Source: Hofstenia miamia (taxonomy: Eukaryota > Xenacoelomorpha > Acoela > Hofsteniidae). From it: DNA of 64,000 bases. The translations under genes were made by a program, and so were the position numbers. Below are positions 12,578-24,243 of the stretch, in pieces. The notes under the pieces are model-generated. The model saw only the letters and a list, made by a program, of their open reading frames with translations. It was not told the origin of the DNA and ran no database searches. Position 1 is the first letter of the stretch. The number at the start of each line of letters is the position of its first letter. The stretch lies in assembly GCA_900660155.1 (NCBI GenBank), contig CABFPE010000415.1:138216-202215 (forward strand), written 5' to 3'.

Positions 12578-12850
12578 CTAAGGCGGTATTTTCTGTTTTA
12601 ATAATTGATTAATTATATATTGATTAGATACTAGCTTAGAAAGCTTAATGTTTTCCAAATCCTTCGATCGATCTTTAACTTCCTCATCATGTTTGTTAAC
12701 ATCCCAATGCAATAAAGAATCAAGTGTAAATGTAGAATTTCTGAATAGAATAATCGCCATTGACCAAGCTCCAGCAGCATATACAAGTGCAAACCACTTC
12801 TTCGTTCGATATGGATATTTAATAGCAAAACTTCTAATTTTATTCCACAT
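12578..12850 (-). CDS. Small single-pass membrane protein, possibly SMIM26-like
   Basis: A 90-residue ORF with a basic, amphipathic N-terminus (MWNKIRSFAIKYPYRTKKW), one hydrophobic segment at about residues 20-36 (FALVYAAGAWSMAIILF) and a charged, Lys/Asp-rich C-terminal half. The basic-then-hydrophobic layout suits a mitochondrial or ER tail-out micro-protein. The pattern RTKKWFALVYAAGAWS recalls vertebrate SMIM26 (RRMSVVYGIGTWS), but similarity over so short a stretch is weak evidence. A splice acceptor (ATTGATTTTAG) lies 4 nt before the ATG, as in its neighbours, which supports it being a real gene. It has the same orientation as SLC38A10 and lies 1.1 kb upstream of it. Confidence 0.55.
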   Translation of the reverse strand: MWNKIRSFAIKYPYRTKKWFALVYAAGAWSMAIILFRNSTFTLDSLLHWDVNKHDEEVKDRSKDLENIKLSKLVSNQYIINQLLKQKIPP

Positions 12851-12854
12851 TACT

Positions 12855-12856
12855 CT
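12855..12856 (-). promoter_or_regulatory. 3' splice acceptor 4 nt upstream of small membrane-protein ATG
   Basis: Minus strand reads CCATTATTGATTTTAG, then AGTA, then ATG. Confidence 0.5.
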
Positions 12857-15211
12857 AAAATCAATAATGGGATAAATACAAACTCAAGAAATCCGTTTGT
12901 ATAATTGTGCATAATTATAATCCCACGATAAATGAAGATGAAGACAATTGTTGAATAAAATAATACAAACTGCAAATAAAATTTCACTTTGTGGTTTTTC
13001 AATTGCAAAAATGACTAACAATAACTGCACATATTTTTTTATATAATTCCTTAACAATTCCGTATTTGCTTAAATTAGACTGTGATAGTTGATGTTCTTT
13101 TGTTTTATCCTTAGTAACAATACAGTGATTTTGGATTTGTGAATTATTTCAAATGCCGCTAACTTAGCATCAAATTATGTGCACTTTATCGAAAAATGTG
13201 ATAGATGTATTTTAGGAGACAGGAGAATCTGAATTTAAAGGATCATGAGAAAGTGGTATGTATGTGCTAATATCTTTGAATTAATTATAAATGATTTTGT
13301 AAAAAAATCAGAAATGACCTTTTCAAGAGAAGAAACTGAAATATATTTCAATTCCCATGACAATCATTCCCTTCAAAAAATTTCTCATCAATTTACATGT
13401 ACATTCTGCACCAACTTGCTTTTCAAACATTGCTTATTCTAGCAGTGTGGCTGCCACATGCGCATTCAGAACTTCAAAAATACTGTCAGCTGTTAAGTAA
13501 GGATACGTCCACATCCCTCTATTTATTTAAGAACTGCACCAAAAAAAATAATCTCAATAGTTGTTTTTTATCGTAACAAGTACAATTGTTGATGTACGAA
13601 CACAATTCTTACAATGTGTTTTTTTTGTAGAAAATAACGATTTGTTAACAATATGTTTGATATTTAGAAAGGATTGAATTAGCTGCCTATTGGCAATGTC
13701 AATCATATCAGACAGTTGAAAAATTTTGGCTGCCTATGGGATTATAAAAAATATGACAGGGAAAGTTTTAAAGCACCGATTTATATTCGATCATCTAACG
13801 ACCATTCTTTTTATTGGGATGTAAGATATTATAATTTGTAGACATGAAATTACTTTAGATTTTTAAAGATTTTCCAACTTTCAGTTATTCTCAGAAAAAT
13901 TTAATCATCAGGATGGTCAATTAATCAGTAAATAGTCGAAGTGTACTAATATTACAACAACTGATTATCTTTTTAATGTAAAATAGATGCATCCGTGCGA
14001 TGCTTAAACAATTATTTAGTAAACAATTGAAAGCTGCAACTATTATAGAGAAAGCTACAATGTTGTGGTATAGACGCAATTGTGATGCGTCGGACATAGG
14101 CATGTCAAAAATTCATTCAGAACTAAAAATTGAAAAAAAATCGGAACCAGTGAGCAAAATCGAAATAATTTCGATCAATTTCTTAGTCACACCGTGAAAA
14201 GATGGCACAGCATCGATGGTGTAGTATACAGCATAACCTCAGCTGCTTTGCATTGAGATATCCCGCGATGACTATGCTAGCTTTAATAGAAAAATCAATA
14301 TTTTTCTTAATTTGCTTGAAAAAGCGCTATTCATTTTCTAGCCAATTACTACCTCAGAACCTAAAAAGAATTGTGGAAAATCGAAATTTTGAAACGATCC
14401 ATTCTTAAAGAATAGACAGAAATCCAAAAATGCAAAATCGCCACACCCGAGTAGTTTACCAATTCTGATATGAAATTGATGAAGTGCCTTGATGGACAGA
14501 ACTGAATGGAGAACCCACAATCATAATTGGAAGCACATATTTTCCTCTTAATTCTTGTGGTGATTCATTCCAAAAATTTTTTATCATATATCGAAGCTTC
14601 AACGCTTCAACCTAGCTAATTAAATAAAAAATAAAAAAGTTTGCTAAGTTGAAAAATTACAATTTACCGATTGGATGTTTTCGAAGTTATGACAAAATTC
14701 TGTATTTCTTTGGTTTTTTTTCAGTGAAGCAATGCTAAATCCTTCACTATATAATAAGATACATACTAGACAAGCAAACAAACAGAAGATGACGGCAAAA
14801 TTGTACTATTGGTCTTCCTTCAAAATATAAGTGATTTGCAAAACTATAATACTTGATTGATGAGATTCGTCAACATGCAGAAAATATTAAAAGTGATTTT
14901 ATAGTTGTTTCTGTAATTCAACGTTTTGTGATTAAGAATTAACTAAATGCCGTTAAGAATTATTATTTACTACACATTCATGCCGTACTACATCTGTAAA
15001 GGTTGGAAGCAGAAAAAACATTCTCAAAAATGAGATGAATTTTTAGTTGGCTGCGCTGGAACACAATAACAAAACGGTCAAAAAATTTAGCTCTGATAAA
15101 TATGTGTGGAAATATTATGCCTGACAGACGAAATATGCGGTATTTTTTTGTTCACAAGATGTCAAGCTGGCGTTTTATGATTAGTGTTTTGCATTCCTGT
15201 GTTGAAAAAAA
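12857..15211. other. AT-rich intergenic stretch
   Basis: About 2.35 kb without a supported gene. The ORFs here are 60-70 codons, overlap on both strands and show no domain. No RNA gene or transposon end was recognised. Confidence 0.5.
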
Positions 15212-15212
15212 C

Positions 15213-15279
<67 letters not shown>
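15212..15279. repeat. (AAT)n microsatellite at LINE 5' end
   Basis: About 22 AAT units ending exactly where the R4/Dong-type LINE begins. It is probably the LINE's target sequence (see findings). Confidence 0.92.
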
Positions 15280-15281
<2 letters not shown>

Positions 15282-16007
15282 CCCTAGTGGCTAAGGAGTA
15301 AAAGGCTAGACTGGGACCGCGAGGACCCGGGTGCGAAGAACCTCCCGTCAACAGGCGGACTCCACAATCGGGAGTGTAGACTCGAGAAGTGGCAGTATAG
15401 GAGCCACACAGACCAATAGACAACGGCACAAGTGGACACATGAGCAGAACAGGATAGCATTGGAGTATTACAGAAGAAGCAGACCAGATAGGAAGGGTTA
15501 TAGGAAGAGAATATTGGAAGAATGGAAAAAAAGATGAAACAGGATTAGAAGTTACAGAGCAGAGGCTTGCAGGTCAGGTCAGAAAGTTGAAGCTGGATGA
15601 GAATAAGGGAAAAAGAAGAGCTGAATAGACGAAGCAAAAAAATGAAGTGGCAGATGTAGTAGGAGAAGTAGTGGTAGAAACAGCAGAAACCGCAGCTGTT
15701 GAAACAGAGGCAGCAATCAAGGAAATGATGAAGAAAGAAATAGAAGACAGAAGTAGGTTGCCAGTACCAAAAGGTATTAAGAGAAGCAAGTTAGCAGTAG
15801 AACCAGCAAAGGTTAACAAAGTATTAGAAACGATAGATGCTAAGAGTGTAACAGCGATAAACAGGTTAGTGTATGCAGGCGCATGAGAGGTGCTGAAGAA
15901 TGTAGGCATGGACATGAAGAAGAAAAGACGACAAGATAAAGGAGACAGAAAGCCACATGGGAGAGAATAATGGAGAATAAAGTGGCAAAGATTAGGCTCT
16001 AAAAACG

Positions 16008-16931
16008 ATGAAGAACTGGAAGGCGCCAGGCAGAGATGACGTACATAAGTATTGGCTAAAGAAGTTCACAAGTGTTCATGAGAGACTAGCAGTAGCATTG
16101 GAGGAGTGTGTGGTGAGTGGGTATCCAGAGTGGATAGTAGTCGGAAGGACATTTCTGATAGAGAAGGACCCAAAGAAAGGTAGTGAGGCAAGCAACTTCA
16201 GACCAATAACATGTCTGCCAACAACATGGAAATTGCTAACTTGTGTGATTTCAAGTAAGCTGGCATGTTACTTAGAACAGAACAGGTTGATACCAGAGGA
16301 GCAGAAGGGATGTAGGACAAAGACAAGAGGATGCAAAGATCAGTTGTTGATAGACCAGGCAGTGGTGGAGAATTGTAGAAGAAGCAAGACAAACTTAGCA
16401 ATGGCATGGATAGACTACAGGAAGGCATATGACAGCATATCACATAGGTGGGTATTGAGGACGCTAGAGGGCAATGGAGTTTCACGGAAATGGGTTGAGT
16501 TTCTAGAGAGGGAGATGGGAAAGTGGCAGACTGAGATAGAGGGACACAGGTTGAGGTTTAGGCGAGGCATATTCCAGGGAGACAGCTTAGCACCACTACT
16601 GTTTGTAGTTAGCTTAATCCCCATCACAAAAAAGTTACAGGAGACAGTTATAGGGTATAAGTTGGAAAAGAATGGTAGAGTAGTGAGTCACCTGTGGTAC
16701 ATGGACGACCTGAAGATGTATACTAGTTCAAGAAAGGTGTTGCAGAAGCAAGTGGAGACATTGGAGAAGGCAAGCAGAGATTCTGGGTTGGAATTTGGAT
16801 TAGGAAAGTGTGCAACATTGAAAATGACCAGAGGCAAGTGCATAGATGGAAATGGTTTGAGGACGAGCAGTGGCGATAAGATTGAGGAAGTCAGAGGGGT
16901 ACAAGTACTTAGGTACGATAGATCAAGATAG
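16008..16931 (+). pseudogene. R4-type LINE reverse transcriptase domain
   Basis: A 307-codon open stretch covering most of the RT fingers and palm. It begins KNWKAPGRDDVHKYW, includes NFRPITCLPTTWK, MAWIDYRKAYDSISH (first catalytic Asp), GIFQGDSLAPLLFV and WYMDDLKMYTSS (catalytic DD), and ends near the thumb (EFGLGKCA). A frame change just after separates it from the downstream thumb/linker ORF at 17003-17383. The motifs look intact within this segment. The element as a whole is not coding-competent in this copy. Confidence 0.85.
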
Positions 16932-17550
16932 AACAGATAATGAGGAAATGAGGACGAGGTTAAGAAAAGAGGAGAGTAAGGAAGGTACTACAGCAGTCAG
17001 CATTGAATAGGCAGAATAATATAAAAGCAATTAATACATGGGCGATACCAGTGTTGAGATATTCGGCAGGAATAGTTATGTGGAACAAGAATGAACTGAG
17101 GGAATTAGACACGGAGACAAGGAAGATACTAGCAGCAGAGAGAGCATTTAACTTAAATGGAGATGTAGATAGGCTGTACATGGCAAGGCATAAGGGAGGG
17201 AAAGGGCTGCTAAGTTTGGAGGAAATTGTAGAAGCAGAAGCACTAGGGCTAAAGGAATATGTAGAAGAGCAACCTAGAGAATCCCTACTAGAGGTCACTA
17301 AGGAGCTAAGGAAGATAAAAACTGAGAGTGAAGGAAAGAAGGTATACCAGAGTAGGATGGAATCAGCGACAAACAAGGTATAGGCAGAAGGTGATGCATG
17401 GAGAAGTTGGCACAGAATGAGTATAAGTTCGGGCATGACAAAGTGGGAAGAATAGTACACTGGAGTTTGAGCAGGCAGGATGGGTTAGAAGCATGAGACA
17501 AGTGGTATGAGCACAAACCACAGGGCGTCATAGAAAATGAGAAGGTTAAG

Positions 17551-17856
17551 ATGCTGTGGGACTTCACCATACAAACAAGCAAGGTGATAGAAGCAAGGAG
17601 ACCAGACATAGTAGTGGTAGACAAAGAGAAAAAATTAGGAACAGTGATAGACATAGCAGTACCAAAGGACAGAAATGTAGAAAGCAAGGAGAAAGAGAAG
17701 ATAGACAAGTACAGAGAGTTGGCAGAGGAAATAGAAAGGCTGTGGAAGTTAAAGAAGGTTAAAGTAGTCCCAGTAGTAGTAGATTTACTACGAGCAGTAA
17801 GAAGCATAAGAGATACTTGGAGGAGTTGGGAGTACCAAAGTGGGGAGGAGCAGTAG
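17551..17856 (+). pseudogene. R4-type LINE restriction-like endonuclease
   Basis: A 101-codon segment with the RLE core: RRPDIVVVDKEKK (the PD) followed by GTVIDIAVPKD (the D-containing strand) and the helix KYRELAEEIERLWK. This nuclease type nicks the target in R2/R4-like LINEs. The remaining C-terminal piece (ELGVPKWGGAVAQKAARIL) continues in another frame at 17817-17900. Confidence 0.82.
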
Positions 17857-17935
17857 CACAGAAGGCAGCTAGAATATTGAGGAAAGCTCTCAGACTCCCT
17901 GGGAACTGGTGGGTTGCATTAGATAAAAAGCCGAA

Positions 17936-18539
17936 ATCAGAGATAGCAGACAGAAAAAACAGGAGGATATGTTGTTTGAAAAGACTAGCAGGCGACCACA
18001 AATCGATTTCAAGATTAGAAATTATGAAATTCGCTGGTGGAATTACACGATAGAAAAAGCTATTGGTGCAGGTAGCTTTGTGAGTGCAAGGTAAAAAAAC
18101 GGACTTTAGAAGAGGATCGTGAGCCACTGATAGTGGAAGATAATTTTAGGAAATCGAATACATCGAAATCAGAAAATCCGAGTAGCAGTTTACTGAGAAG
18201 GATCAGGTCAAGGAATTTGAGATAGAGGGAGATAGGGAAAAGTCTAGCTTTTAAAAGGAGATGAAGGAAAGGTTTATTAGAAGAGTAGATCCAGTGAAAA
18301 GCCTGGTATAAAAGACGATCAATTTTAGTTGCAAAGGAAGAATTGAGGTACCAAAATGCGCTAAGACAATATGACTTGAAGATTGTAAATTTGGTGGAGG
18401 AGTTAGAAGAACTGGGCAGAATTTTTTAGCTTTGTGAGAAATATGTATAGACCAGGAGATCACGAACATAAGGTTTGAAGTGAATAATGAAGTCATTTAA
18501 ATAGAAATCAGGAGAATGGTTTTTGGAGGAAGAGAATGA
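17936..18539. other. Purine-rich stretch of unknown origin
   Basis: About 600 bp rich in A and G on the plus strand, lying between the two LINEs. It has broken short ORFs and no domain I can name. Its composition resembles the R4 element more than the genomic background, so it may be a LINE 3' region or an unrelated insertion. Confidence 0.4.
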
Positions 18540-20740
18540 GAGACCTCCTTTGAGTCTTTTTCCTTTGAATTCTGTTGCGGTTGTAATGTTATTCTAAGTG
18601 ATCACATTGTTTCCAATCTCTGTGTTTACAACCCTCCTTCCAGCAGTCCTTTTCGTATTCCCCTTGCTGATTTTCATCCATGCTTGAGTACTTTCATGAT
18701 CAGTCTATCACTCTCTGTCGTCACCTTGGATTTCACACTCCTCCTCATCTCCTCATCTGTGGTGACTTCAGCCTTCCTAATGTTTGTTGGAATGCACTTG
18801 ACTCTAATGACGCTTATGAATCCGCGGTTCTGGATCTTTTTGCTTCCTACTATCGTGAACAACTGGTATTTTCTCCTACTTCCACCTTGACTTGGTTTGG
18901 TGCTCTCACCCTGATCGTATTTTTGACATCTCTGTGGTCCCTTTTCTGGCCTGATCACCCATTTGTTCACTTCAGCCTGTCTGTCAATTTTATTACCCCA
19001 TCTGCTTGTCCTGCCACTCCTCAATATGCTCAATCTAACAGTGAATTTGTGTCTCTAAATGCTGCTCTTTCTTCTTCATTCCCAATTTTTAATGACTCTT
19101 TATCTGCTGATGACTGGTACACCTTCCTTCACCAAGTTATTTCATTCTTTGTTCTTCATCATTGGAAAAACCGCATTTCTCTCCCTTTCTATTTTTCTTC
19201 CCTTACTGTGCACTCTTTGAATAAACTCGAATCTTTAAATGCCATTACAGTCCTTCTGAAGACATCATCAACTTCATGGAACTCGCCAAAATCACTCTGT
19301 TGTCCAGCTTCTCAACTGGATCTCTTCAAGACTCTTATGCTTTTTTAGTTTCCCTGCATTCCAAACCTGACCTCCCCAGCTTGCAGTGGAACCATCTTTC
19401 TGTTCACTAAGATCTAGAGAAAGCTGATCTCTTCAATGCCTATTTCTCCTCGAATTTTTCTGATCCTGGCCCTTCTGCCATCTCCCCACTAATTCGCCTA
19501 TACGACATCGTCTTCAACACCCATGATATTTCCATCATGCTTAAGTCCTGCAAGTTGTCTGGTCCTTGTTATCGTGATGGCGTCCCATCCTTTGTTATCC
19601 ATGAAACTTCCTCAACTCTTTGCATCAATTTAAAGCATCTCTTCTCCTACATTTGCTCCTCTAAGTGTTTTCCGCCTTGCTGGAAAACATCTTGGATCTC
19701 TCCACTATTAAAATCCAATCAGCTTCCCTTCTCTCAAGTCACTTCTTATCGTCCAATAGCTATTCTTTCTCGGCTGTCTATCATCTTTGAGCGTCTTGTC
19801 TTTCGTTATGTGTTCCCTAAAATTCGTCACCTCATCTCTGCTTCTCGGCATGGTAACCTTCTGGGTCGTTCTACTATCACTAACTTGCTCACTTTGATTG
19901 AAAACTGCTATTTCCAATCTGATCGCAATGATCCTGGTTGCATAATCTTTCTTGACATTTTTAAAGCTTTTGATTGGCTCCCTCATTCTATCCTTCTTGA
20001 CAAATTATGTTTATTTGGCTTTGATGCTGATTTCATCAAACACTTTCACAGTCTTACCTGTCCAATCGTCGCCAGTGTGTCAAAATCAACTTGTCTATTT
20101 TTTCCCATGCTCTTGCCTCTAGTGTTGTCCTCAAGGTTCGGTGTTTGCTGTTCTCTTCTTCCTTGTTGCTATCAACGACCTCCCTCAATCTTGATTTTAG
20201 CCCAAGTAAGACATGTGGTATTTCCTTTTCTGTATCTCCCCCTTCCTCTTAATGTGAACTTTTCAACTCACCATACTCATCTTGGAGTTCAACTTTCTGA
20301 TAACTTAAATTGGTCTGGTCATGTGTCCTTACATCTCCACAAAGCTAATTCCTCACTCTTTGCCCTCTTCCGCAATGTTCCCTTTAATTCCACTTCTGCT
20401 GTGAAACTCTCTTTGTTCAAGTTCATTCCTCGCGCCATTCTTCTCTATGCATCTCCCTGTTGATGGCCTTCCCGTTCCTTGTTCCACTCTATGGAACGTT
20501 TCCAGAAGCGTGACTTTAAATGGATCTCTCCCTTGCCATACAAAAACGCCCTTCTCAAATTCTCCACTCTCCCGCTGTCACTCTAATTCCCATCCTGTAA
20601 CCTCCTCCTGTTCAATTGACTGCTCACTCGCAAATTGGATCTTGATCCTTTTGATTTCATTAAGTTCTCTAATTCCCGCTCCACTCGCTCTGATGATGTT
20701 GTCACTTTCTCCATTTGTCGTCCCAATGAATTTCTTTGAT
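18540..20740 (+). mobile_element. CR1/jockey-type LINE, copy 1
   Basis: The sequence encodes the end of an APE endonuclease (ILSDHIVSNLCVYNPPSSS; then LLICGDFSLPNVCWN) and an RT (SYRPIAILSRLSIIFERLV, CIIFLDIFKAFDW). It is 5' truncated and internally degraded, with several frame changes. A second copy of the same family lies at 41.06-47.7 kb and a third 3' end at 54.9 kb, with matching text such as CTCGCTCTGATGATGTTGTC. It is C/T-rich on the coding strand, unlike the AT-rich flanks. Confidence 0.78.
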
Positions 20741-21819
20741 GTAGTACACTATCACCATCAAACTAATTGGAATGCTATACTATAGGTGATATAAACTTTG
20801 TTAAATGAAAACTTCAACTAAAATTCTAAAAAAGTTTAAAGCAGATAATCCTGAAATGCATAGCATTTCTTCAAACAAATTTTTCCCAGAATAAAAGATT
20901 AATTAAACAAGAATATTATTAAAATACCCAAAATGCATTACTAGTAAGTAGAGAATTTGTGCATTTAAAAATGTTAAATTTGTATGCTTCCTCAATTCTG
21001 CAGAAACCATATATAAACCGATAATTTTAAACACAAATGTAAATGAGACAATAAACATGCTTCCCAAAAAATATCTCATAACTAAAATGATTTAACCCTA
21101 ACACGTCCCCTATGCCTAAAACATTGTTAGCAAGACAAATATCAAAAAATAAGAATCATACTATTATTTTTCTAGTTACACACTTTGTTTCAAAAAGTTA
21201 ATATTTATGTTGATATCTAAATCGATAAATTCACTTCAAGAGGTCAGGTCAGAATGATATCGAATGATTAGTCTCTCAATATGTTCAGTTTACTATTTGG
21301 CCACCACGTTGCCAAATATTAGCTTTGTTGTTGTCTTGAGCGCATTTTCCAAATGAATTGTAGTTAATTTACTGATGTCAGAGAACCAGAATATGATTTT
21401 TGTTCTCTAATATATGTACTTTATAGTCATGCCAAGTGAGTGCTCTTGGAACACTTCCTCGGTTTTAAAAGTTCAAAAAGATAAGATTAAACGAGTTATT
21501 TTAAATTAAAACAGGTTTCATTTCAAAATAATGACATTGACTATGAGCTTATGAGATTTCCAAATAATGTAGGCAAAAAAATTATCGTCAACATGTACAA
21601 ATTTACATTAATTACATGGCTATTGAGAACATAAATAAATGGATTGAAACAAAATACAGTGTAATTCATCATTAATTCAAATTCAAAATTCCACAGCTAT
21701 GAAATATAATTTACTTATATAGCTGTAATTTACGAATTATTAATGATGCACATGAGTTCGAGGATGTTCTCTCATTAACCATGCCTCTCTTACTAAGTCG
21801 CAACATTGAAGAGAATTTA
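20741..21819. other. AT-rich intergenic stretch
   Basis: About 1.1 kb without a supported gene between the LINE and the 225-residue minus-strand gene. It would hold that gene's 3' flank. Confidence 0.5.
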
Positions 21820-22497
21820 TTAAGTTTTAAGCAAACAATTGTTGTCATAAATGATTTGCACTGGAGATATATCCATGTCAATATAGGCGTGATTGATTTC
21901 GTTCAGTACATATTTCAACATTGCAAGCATTCTTTTTGAACGGAAATTAAGTCTAACATGGCATTGGAAGATAAATGAAATAAAACGCAGTGTTCTAGAA
22001 TATAGTTTCTGCTGAAGCAAGCTAAAAGAAAAATATATAGCAGAAAACATCATGGAATGTAAGTCATCAAGTCGTTTTGACATTTTGAACTGGGAAATCG
22101 CTACTCGACCAGCCTTTTCTGCAAACTTAATGTATTTAAATCCCACACCAGAATACGCACCTCCAATAGTCGATAAAATGTTTAACTTTATATCAATACT
22201 CGCCCTTAATTCCACAAGAGACAAAATTTTGGTACACCACTTCAGAACAGCAGGTGAAATAAAAGTAATACAATTGACATAAAGATAGACAAAACGGCAG
22301 CAAGAAAACTTTTTCATTAATAACAATCTGAAACTTTCAGACACACATAGGATGCTTATCACAGCGATAGCTTTATCAATATGTAAGTCGCATTTATATT
22401 TTCTTCGAAGTTTATTATTACAAGGAATGCCTTGAATTGTGAATTTGTGATATATTGCATGATCATTTTTATCTACCACAAGAAAAGAAACAGACAT
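21820..22497 (-). CDS. Conserved protein of unknown function, 225 aa
   Basis: A single uninterrupted ORF from ATG (22497) to stop. It has no signal peptide and no transmembrane profile strong enough to call. The middle reads LSTIGGAYSGVGFKYIKFAE, AGRVAISQFKMSKRLDD and FSFSLLQQKLYSRTLRFI. This recalls an uncharacterised animal family with a GGAYSALGD-type helical repeat (I think DUF4807-like, unverified). The helix-rich pattern suggests a TPR-like scaffold. A splice acceptor (TACTTTAGATTTAG) abuts the ATG, the same arrangement as the recognised host genes. Its length and open frame in AT-rich DNA argue for selection. A retrocopy of a host gene is the alternative. Confidence 0.6.
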   Translation of the reverse strand: MSVSFLVVDKNDHAIYHKFTIQGIPCNNKLRRKYKCDLHIDKAIAVISILCVSESFRLLLMKKFSCCRFVYLYVNCITFISPAVLKWCTKILSLVELRASIDIKLNILSTIGGAYSGVGFKYIKFAEKAGRVAISQFKMSKRLDDLHSMMFSAIYFSFSLLQQKLYSRTLRFISFIFQCHVRLNFRSKRMLAMLKYVLNEINHAYIDMDISPVQIIYDNNCLLKT

Positions 22498-22499
22498 CT
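22498..22499 (-). promoter_or_regulatory. 3' splice acceptor at start of 225-aa ORF
   Basis: Minus strand reads ATTATACTTTAGATTTAG directly before ATG. Confidence 0.5.
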
Positions 22500-23156
22500 A
22501 AATCTAAAGTATAATATAATTTCTTAAGCGTTAAAATAGTTTTAAAACTAGAAAAAATTGTTAAAACGGGAATTAGGATTTTTACTAGGCTATGTTGCTA
22601 GGCAGTTTGCCACATTTATCAAATTTCATAAAAATAAGAAAACAGAGATGGTATTGTAAAATATTGTTTACTACAATATTGCTTAAAGAAAAATATTTTT
22701 CATTAATAATATTATAAAAATTATTTAAGTAAATAAGAGAGTTGTTCAGAACGGGCCACAAAAAGAAAAAAATTTTGGCGCATCATTATGGTCAGTAACA
22801 ACGGAAAGTTTTATTACTTCTAGGTTTTACATATAATTTTTTGGAAGAATGTAACAATGAAACGGTGTAAATAATATTTCGATAAACATAAATATGTGTT
22901 CTGCTGAAGGAAGTGTAGATTGTAGCTGTTTATCTTGACATGTTTCTTTCAAAAATTTCCAATTTCAAGTCTTAATGCACAATTAGTTATTGTGTTGATA
23001 AATTCAAGTTTAGGTCATTTCCTCAAAAAGCAGCATGACACTTTTTTTCGAGCTGCCATTTCCAAAATTTCAAAAATACAATTGATAAGTCTATATTTCA
23101 AGCTCAGCGTACTCCGATATATAAACATTGTTTCTACGCAAATCTTTATATGACGT
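22500..23156. other. AT-rich stretch without genes
   Basis: The only ORF is about 70 codons, with no recognisable motif. Confidence 0.5.
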
Positions 23157-23420
23157 TATCTGGAACCTATACTTCCGCCCCCAAGTCACAACGTAACGTT
23201 TCTTAAACCTAAAACCTAAATTTTTCAATATTTTATAGACCTAAACCCTAAACAGTGAATTTTTAGCATTTGATGACGTAAACCCTTAGCATGTTATTTG
23301 ACGTTACTTCGGCTTTTAGAAATCAGAATCCCCTGATCTGCAATAATGCCGCTAAATTTTTCAACATAGACCTAAGCCCTATCCTAAGTTACAACCTAAA
23401 CCCTAGAACCTAAAACTAAA
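23157..23420. repeat. Degenerate telomere-like CCTAAA/CCCTAAA repeats
   Basis: Repeated words CCTAAA, CCTAAACCCTAAAC, AAACCCTTAGC, CCTAAGCCCTATCCTAAG and CCTAAACCCTAGAACCTAAA are scattered over about 260 bp. They resemble a decayed interstitial telomere-type (TTTAGGG/TTAGGG) array. Confidence 0.5.
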
Positions 23421-24240
23421 ATGGTGTCATGTTGCGCTGCTAAAGATACCAAGTCCTTCACGATCGAAGAGTTATCTTTATTTTTTGTGCTAACACACAT
23501 CGTCAAAAATACATCTGCATTATTTGGTATCAGTTCAATATTTGTTTGTCTTGTATTTTGCAGAGATGTTTGTTCGCAAATACTTCTTAATCCGGGTTTC
23601 TGTAGAACTAAGCTCTGTGTTTGGGTGGTGCAGTTTGGTGGGTGTGGGTCGACGAATCTACGATTTGCATGGAGATATTAGATGCTTTTTAGTTCGTAAT
23701 CGCACTGCTGATAAACTTCTGACGTTTATTTCCGACACTATGCGCAATGATTACTAAACTATTTGTTGGCAATTATTTTACTAATGTTAGGAGGAAACGA
23801 TTTGGCTGTGAAAATGTTTTCCTTCCTATGCACGTAGTCGCTTGCTATCACTGCAGGGTTAATATGGCATTTATCAGTACTAATTTTTTACCACTATTCT
23901 TCTGTTTGGGAGAAAATAAATTTTTCTTAAATTTTTAAAAAACATTTTTTTGGATCTTCTACTTTTTATTCATTTTTTTATGCTTTTGTAATATATTATA
24001 ATTTCAAAGTTCTAAATTCTTTCTATGTCACTTATTTTTTATTGCAGTACATGCCTATGATGTATTTAATCAATTTTATAAATCTAATTATGAATTACTA
24101 TAACAAATAAAATGTAATTTACGTTGGACTCACGTGCGTTAATGCTTTTTTAATATATACAGAAAAGGAAATGTAAAAATTTTTAAAAATTTATAACTTT
24201 TCCATAAAATAATTCCGTTTTTTATCTAAAATTCTTATCA
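23421..24240. other. Unassigned stretch with short plus-strand ORFs
   Basis: Three overlapping ORFs of 63-86 codons (23421-23938) contain several Cys residues but no domain I recognise. They could be a decayed transposon next to the possible piggyBac remnant, or chance. Confidence 0.35.
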
Positions 24241-24243
24241 CTA

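Larger units (their letters stand above)
15280..17935 (+). mobile_element. R4/Dong-type LINE with restriction-like endonuclease
   Basis: The element starts at the (AAT)n tract. In order it encodes: a Myb/basic DNA-binding-like segment (about 15430-15535; HKWTHEQNRIALEYYRRS, GYRKRI); a reverse transcriptase (16008-16931, with NFRPITCLPTTWKLLT, WIDYRKAYDS, FQGDSLAPLLF and the YMDDLK active site); a post-RT region (17003-17383); and a C-terminal restriction-like endonuclease (17551-17856, RRPDIVVVD then IDIAVP). This order and the YMDDLK box place it in the R2/R4/NeSL group, nearest R4/Dong. It is shorter than full-length relatives (over 4 kb), and coding is split over frames by several lesions. 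Base composition is markedly less AT-rich than its flanks. The 3' limit is uncertain. Confidence 0.85.

Noticed and set aside
15574-18127. Antisense ORFs of 70-170 codons across the R4 LINE
   Set aside because: They are shadows of the GA-rich coding strand, Ser/Leu-rich with no domain.
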